A DNA stretch of 11,027 nt from Actinomycetota bacterium (GTDB lineage: Bacteria > Actinomycetota > Actinomycetes > Nanopelagicales > Nanopelagicaceae). The first letter of the stretch is position 1. Each line of letters opens with the position of its first letter. Shown piece after piece: positions 7,829 through 11,027 of the stretch. The notes below the pieces were generated by a model. The model was not told where the DNA came from and searched no databases. It was given only the letters and a program-made list of their open reading frames with translations. The stretch covers positions 1 through 11,027 of the forward strand of contig JAPLBK010000056.1 in the NCBI GenBank assembly GCA_026392775.1, in the 5' to 3' direction. The position numbers were made by a program, and so were the translations under genes.

Positions 7829-8356
7829 ATGAGTCAACTTTCGCACGCTATAGAAGTAATTCTCTTTCGCTCTCGTTTTCTGCTTGCCCCGCTCTATTTG
7901 GGATTGGTTGGCGCACTAGTTCTCCTTGGCTACCGCTTTATCATCGAATTTATCCACTTAGCTGAAAAAATTGGCGAAGCTACTCCGCAGAGCTTCACTT
8001 TGGATCTGCTCGCACTATTAGATTTAACTTTGCTTGCCAACCTTATTTTGATGGTTATTTTCGCTGGCTATGAGAACTTTGTCTCTCGCATCGATGTTGC
8101 AACTGAGTCAAAAGATCGACCTCACTGGATGGGAACAATTGACTTTAGTGGTCTGAAAATTAAGTTAATTGGTTCACTAGTAGCGATTTCAGTGATTGAG
8201 CTGCTTAAAGATTTCATCGAACTTTCTGGCCAAGACGAGGTGGGTGGGGGAACTAAATGGCGAATCGCCATTCACCTTACATTTGTGGCCTCTGGTGTTT
8301 TGTTTGCTCTTATGGATTGGATCGCTGACAAGCGAGAATTTAGCGGCACGCATTAG
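7829..8356 (+). CDS. YqhA/UPF0114 (TIGR00645) family membrane protein
   Basis: A 175-residue membrane protein of a conserved family without an agreed biochemical function. Family features are clear: FRSRFLLAPLYLGL (13-26), LLALLDLTLLANLILMVI (60-77), the invariant-looking FAGYENFVS (78-86), and WMGTIDFSGLKIKLIGSLVAIS (100-121). Hydrophobic segments at roughly 17-40, 58-80, 110-130 and 145-165 predict four membrane spans. The stretch 87-106 between spans two and three is polar and should lie in a loop. The ABC-F gene ends 15 bp upstream and the transporter gene begins 3 bp downstream, so the three probably share transcription, with a possible extra promoter directly before this gene. The role is unknown; shared operon membership is not evidence of a shared pathway. 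Confidence 0.85.
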   Translation: MSQLSHAIEVILFRSRFLLAPLYLGLVGALVLLGYRFIIEFIHLAEKIGEATPQSFTLDLLALLDLTLLANLILMVIFAGYENFVSRIDVATESKDRPHWMGTIDFSGLKIKLIGSLVAISVIELLKDFIELSGQDEVGGGTKWRIAIHLTFVASGVLFALMDWIADKREFSGTH

Positions 8357-8359
8357 TAA

Positions 8360-9301
8360 ATGCGCTTAGATTTATTAGCCGCACTTTCAGGCATAATGAT
8401 TGCGCTGCAAGCGCGTGCAAATGGGGAACTCTCACATCGGCTCAATAATGGTTTAGAGGCAGCTCTTGTCTCCTTTGGTTCAGGATTAATCATTATTACG
8501 GTGATTACTGTATTTAATCCGGCAATCAAAGAGGGAATTAGGAACCTCCGTAGTGCTGTTGCCAACAAAGAGATCGCCCAGTGGAAACTACTTGCTGGGG
8601 CTTTAGGCGGAGGTTTTGTTGCGATTCAAACCCACATCGTGCCTCTTATTGGTGTTGCAATCTACTCAGTGGCATCAATCGCGGGGCAAACAGCAATGTC
8701 CTTAGTTGTGGATCGAATTGGCCTTACTGGAGGTGGGAAGAAGCTGATTTCTGGGCGTCGGGTGGCAGCAGCGGTCCTAACTGTTTTAGCAGTCTTTGTT
8801 TCAGTCTTTGATCGAATTGATGCCAAGAATCTTTCACTTTTTGCTGTGGTATTGGGCTGTATAGCTGGAGCTGTGGTGGGTGTGCAACGAGCACTTAATG
8901 GTCAGATCAATGAGCACTCGCACCAGAGTTTTACCACATCACTACTTAACTTCATCACAGGAACATCTCTACTTGTGATTCTCATTCTTGGCGGGGTCCT
9001 CATCGGTAAAATCGAATTGGTCCCACTACCTATGGGTCCATGGTGGGTATACACCGGTGGAACTATTGGTGTCATCTATATTGCTTTCACATCAATAATT
9101 GTGCAACACCTGGGTGTTTTAACCTTCACACTCTTTAGCGTTGGTGGACAACTAGTCGGATCGTTAGTGATTGACTTGATCTCACCAACCAATGGTGTGA
9201 ATGTAAGCACCTATCTTGTAACTGGAATTGTTATGACGTACTTGGGTGTTATCGCCGGTGGCGTAAGTAGTTCACGAGTGCAGAAACCAAAGAGGCTGTA
9301 A
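8360..9301 (+). CDS. DMT-superfamily transporter with two DUF606 (YdcZ-type) repeats
   Basis: A 313-residue polytopic membrane protein with about ten hydrophobic segments. It consists of two homologous halves. IMIALQARANGEL (12-24) aligns with VVGVQRALNGQI (172-183), and IYSVASIAGQTAMSLVVDRIG (101-121) with LFSVGGQLVGSLVIDLIS (258-275). Single-domain DUF606/YdcZ proteins are about 150 residues, so this is the fused, duplicated form. The fold belongs to the drug/metabolite transporter superfamily. Substrate and direction of transport are unknown. The ATG lies 3 bp after the YqhA-like stop and has no strong Shine-Dalgarno, so expression by read-through or reinitiation is likely. Its last 53 bases, including the basic tail SRVQKPKRL, overlap the 3' end of the convergent second dedA gene. 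Confidence 0.83.
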   Translation: MRLDLLAALSGIMIALQARANGELSHRLNNGLEAALVSFGSGLIIITVITVFNPAIKEGIRNLRSAVANKEIAQWKLLAGALGGGFVAIQTHIVPLIGVAIYSVASIAGQTAMSLVVDRIGLTGGGKKLISGRRVAAAVLTVLAVFVSVFDRIDAKNLSLFAVVLGCIAGAVVGVQRALNGQINEHSHQSFTTSLLNFITGTSLLVILILGGVLIGKIELVPLPMGPWWVYTGGTIGVIYIAFTSIIVQHLGVLTFTLFSVGGQLVGSLVIDLISPTNGVNVSTYLVTGIVMTYLGVIAGGVSSSRVQKPKRL

Positions 9302-9854
9302 TAAAGAAAGCTGCAATAGCATAAGACCAAGTTTTAACCCAAGGCAATGAAGCTGCGTAATATCCGGCAAGAGTTATTCCAACACCCCACAGCAAGGCGC
9401 CAAGTGCGTTAGCTGATAAGAATTTGTAGTAATTCATCTTCGATGCACCGGCAATAGGTGGGACAAAGGTGCGAATCCAAGGGAAGAATCGTGCAGCAAC
9501 TACTGCCCACCACCCAGTTTGTTCATAGAAGCGCTCTGAACGGGCAATCATCTTTTGCATGCGCGGGGAGTTATGTCGTTCAAGATATGGACGACCCACT
9601 AAACGACCTAATACAAAACCGATTTGATCTCCAAAGAAGGCTGCGATAAATATGACGGTTACAAGAATGACGATATTTACATCTCCATGAGCTGCTGCAA
9701 CTAATCCTGCGCTAAAAAGGATTGAATCACCAGGTAGGAAAAAGGCAAATAAAACACCGGTTTCGAAGAAAACAATTGCCCCAACAATTAAGTAGATCAA
9801 ATATGGTGCAAGGCTAGATAGTTGAGCATCAAATGATGCAGCTAGTTCAATCAC
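9249..9854 (-). CDS. DedA family (VTT/SNARE-associated) membrane protein, second copy
   Basis: A 201-residue integral membrane protein with the canonical DedA pattern: FFETGVLFAFFLPGDS (29-44) with acidic Glu31 and Asp43, GDQIGFVLG (75-83), ARFFPWIRTFVPPIAG (121-136) with Arg122 and Arg128, and FLSANALGALLWG (145-157) followed by GYY. These acidic and arginine positions correspond to residues required for function in E. coli YqjA-type DedA proteins (family knowledge). The role is probably membrane lipid-carrier or envelope homeostasis; the substrate is not readable. The start is GTG at 9854, chosen because it overlaps the malic enzyme TGA as GTGA, pointing to translational coupling. The protein keeps the RFxPxxR proline that the first copy lacks, so the two are not recent duplicates. 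Its 3' end runs 53 bp into the opposing transporter gene. Confidence 0.9.
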   Translation of the reverse strand: MIELAASFDAQLSSLAPYLIYLIVGAIVFFETGVLFAFFLPGDSILFSAGLVAAAHGDVNIVILVTVIFIAAFFGDQIGFVLGRLVGRPYLERHNSPRMQKMIARSERFYEQTGWWAVVAARFFPWIRTFVPPIAGASKMNYYKFLSANALGALLWGVGITLAGYYAASLPWVKTWSYAIAAFFITASLVSALVNYLRHRR

Positions 9855-11026
9855 ACTGACTTCTTAACCGCCGCAGCTACAGCTTTAGTCACATTTGGAT
9901 CAAAGACGCTGGGCACAATAAATGAGGCATTGAGCTGCTCAGGAGAGACACAGTCAGCAATAGCTTCAGCTGCTGCGACTAATAATTGATCAGTGATTTT
10001 GTGGGCATTGGCATCGAGTAATCCGCGGAAGATTCCAGGAAATGCCAAAACGTTATTAATTTGATTTGGTTGATCACTGCGACCTGTGGCAACGACAGTT
10101 GCATATTTGCGTGCCAGAACAGGGTCAACCTCAGGATCTGGGTTAGCAAGTGCAAAGATAATTGAACCCTTTGCCATTGTTGCGATGTCAGCTTCCTTAA
10201 GAATATTTGGAGCACTCACTCCAATAAAGACGTCTGCGCCAACGAGAGCTTCTGGCATAGTGCCAATAAAGTTATTTAGATTGCTGTTATCAATAAACCA
10301 CTGTTGCATTGAATCTTTAGATTTCATGCCGTTATGGATAACACCATGGTGATTAAAGCCAATAATGTTCTTAGCTCCACTAAGTGTGAGTAAGCGAGCG
10401 ATTGCATTTCCAGCTGCGCCCACGCCACTCAAGACAATCTTTACTGAACCGAGATCTTTTTTAACAAACTTGAGTGCGTTTCGAAGCGCCGCTAGAACAA
10501 CAATGGCTGTTCCATGTTGATCATCATGGAAAACTGGAATATCAAGGAGTTCACGTAGGCGACGCTCAACCTCAAAGCATCGGGGAGCTGAGATATCTTC
10601 TAAGTTGATTCCGCCATAGACGGGTGCAATCAACTGAACTGTGCGAACGATTTCATCTACATCTTGTGTGTCCAGGCAAACAGGCCAGGCATCAACATCT
10701 GCAAAGCGCTTAAAGAGCGCAGCTTTACCTTCCATCACAGGAAGTGCTGCTGCTGGGCCTATATTTCCTAGACCTAAAACTGCTGATCCATCAGTAACAA
10801 CTGCCACGGTATTGCGCTTAATAGTTAAGCGGCGAGCATCTGCTGGGTCAGCAACGATTGCCTGACAAATACGTGCAACACCTGGGGTGTAAGCACGAGA
10901 GAGATCATCACGTGTTTTTAGTGGAACTTTAGATTGAATTTCAATCTTTCCACCTAGGTGAAGAAGGAATGTTCGATCACTGACTTTGCGAACTGTTAGT
11001 TCTGGGTTCTTTGCAAGTGCAATAGT
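9851..11026 (-). CDS. NAD(P)-dependent malic enzyme, actinobacterial type (5' truncated)
   Basis: Oxidatively decarboxylates L-malate to pyruvate and CO2 with NAD(P)H formation. The frame stays open to the right edge of the window, so the start is outside; the GTG at 10807 is an internal Val in NTVAVVTDGSAVLGLG. The visible 391 residues begin near the end of what looks like the N-terminal ACT-like region of Streptomyces-type enzymes, then KVSDRTFLLHLGGKIE. RDDLSRAYTPGVA carries the catalytic Tyr (codon 10889-10891). EGKAALFKR, GINLEDISAPRCFE and FHDDQHGTAIV supply metal and substrate ligands. SGVGAAGNAIARLL is the dinucleotide-binding loop, and ALANPDPEV and GRSDQPNQINNVLAFPG close the active site. 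Cofactor preference cannot be decided by eye. The stop overlaps the GTG of the second dedA gene (GTGA), so the two form an operon. Confidence 0.94.
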   Translation of the reverse strand, partial: TIALAKNPELTVRKVSDRTFLLHLGGKIEIQSKVPLKTRDDLSRAYTPGVARICQAIVADPADARRLTIKRNTVAVVTDGSAVLGLGNIGPAAALPVMEGKAALFKRFADVDAWPVCLDTQDVDEIVRTVQLIAPVYGGINLEDISAPRCFEVERRLRELLDIPVFHDDQHGTAIVVLAALRNALKFVKKDLGSVKIVLSGVGAAGNAIARLLTLSGAKNIIGFNHHGVIHNGMKSKDSMQQWFIDNSNLNNFIGTMPEALVGADVFIGVSAPNILKEADIATMAKGSIIFALANPDPEVDPVLARKYATVVATGRSDQPNQINNVLAFPGIFRGLLDANAHKITDQLLVAAAEAIADCVSPEQLNASFIVPSVFDPNVTKAVAAAVKKSV

Positions 11027-11027
11027 T

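Noticed and set aside
10805..10807. GTG at 10807 as the malic enzyme start
   Set aside because: The upstream frame to the window edge encodes conserved malic enzyme sequence (AYTPGVA, GGKIEIQSK), so this codon is an internal valine.
10931..10947. Perfect inverted repeat AGATTGA-ATT-TCAATCT
   Set aside because: AT-rich 7-bp arms with a 3-nt loop inside the conserved malic enzyme coding sequence (KIEIQSK); weak stem, not at a transcript end, so not a terminator or operator call.

Overview
The window is a gene-dense stretch of bacterial chromosome. It most likely comes from a low-GC, genome-streamlined actinobacterium, and the freshwater acI / Nanopelagicales type is my best guess. Three things point there. 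The first gene is a GuaB1-type IMP-dehydrogenase-family enzyme, which is typical of Actinobacteria. The malic enzyme at the right end starts with an N-terminal region like the Streptomyces/Mycobacterium form. Base composition is modest in GC (judged by eye), with almost no intergenic DNA: the longest gap between genes is 36 bp. The lineage is inferred, not proven. No RNA gene, mobile element, CRISPR array, attachment site or integrase is visible.

Layout. (1) 2-2727, plus strand: the 3' part of guaB1, then a GT-B glycosyltransferase-like gene whose ATG overlaps the guaB1 stop (TAATG). (2) 2728-3351, minus: a DedA-family membrane protein, abutting the glycosyltransferase gene tail to tail with no spacer. 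(3) 3388-3960, plus: a nitroreductase-family flavoprotein, divergent from dedA across 36 bp. (4) 3957-6019, minus: a two-gene kynurenine operon, kynureninase then tryptophan 2,3-dioxygenase, joined by an ATGA overlap. (5) 6044-9301, plus: an ABC-F ATPase, a YqhA/UPF0114 membrane protein and a duplicated DUF606/YdcZ-type transporter. (6) 9249-11026, minus: a malic enzyme (5' end outside the window), then a second DedA protein coupled by a GTGA overlap. The tail of this DedA gene overlaps the transporter gene by 53 bp in antiparallel orientation.

How the genes relate. The kynureninase and dioxygenase carry out two of the three steps from tryptophan to anthranilate plus alanine; the intermediate formamidase is not in the window. 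GuaB1 probably recycles GMP to IMP, and malic enzyme links malate to pyruvate. The rest are envelope, transport and translation-related housekeeping genes with no obvious single pathway.

The most interesting pattern is in gene starts. Five promoter-proximal genes have a TANNNT -10-like hexamer 6 to 9 nt before the start codon and no well-placed Shine-Dalgarno sequence, as expected for leaderless transcripts. At 6026-6035 the -10 hexamers of the divergent kynureninase and ABC-F genes share the same central TA, which suggests one compact bidirectional promoter. I found no convincing novel defence system, mobile system or biosynthetic cluster; the region looks like ordinary core chromosome with very tight packing.
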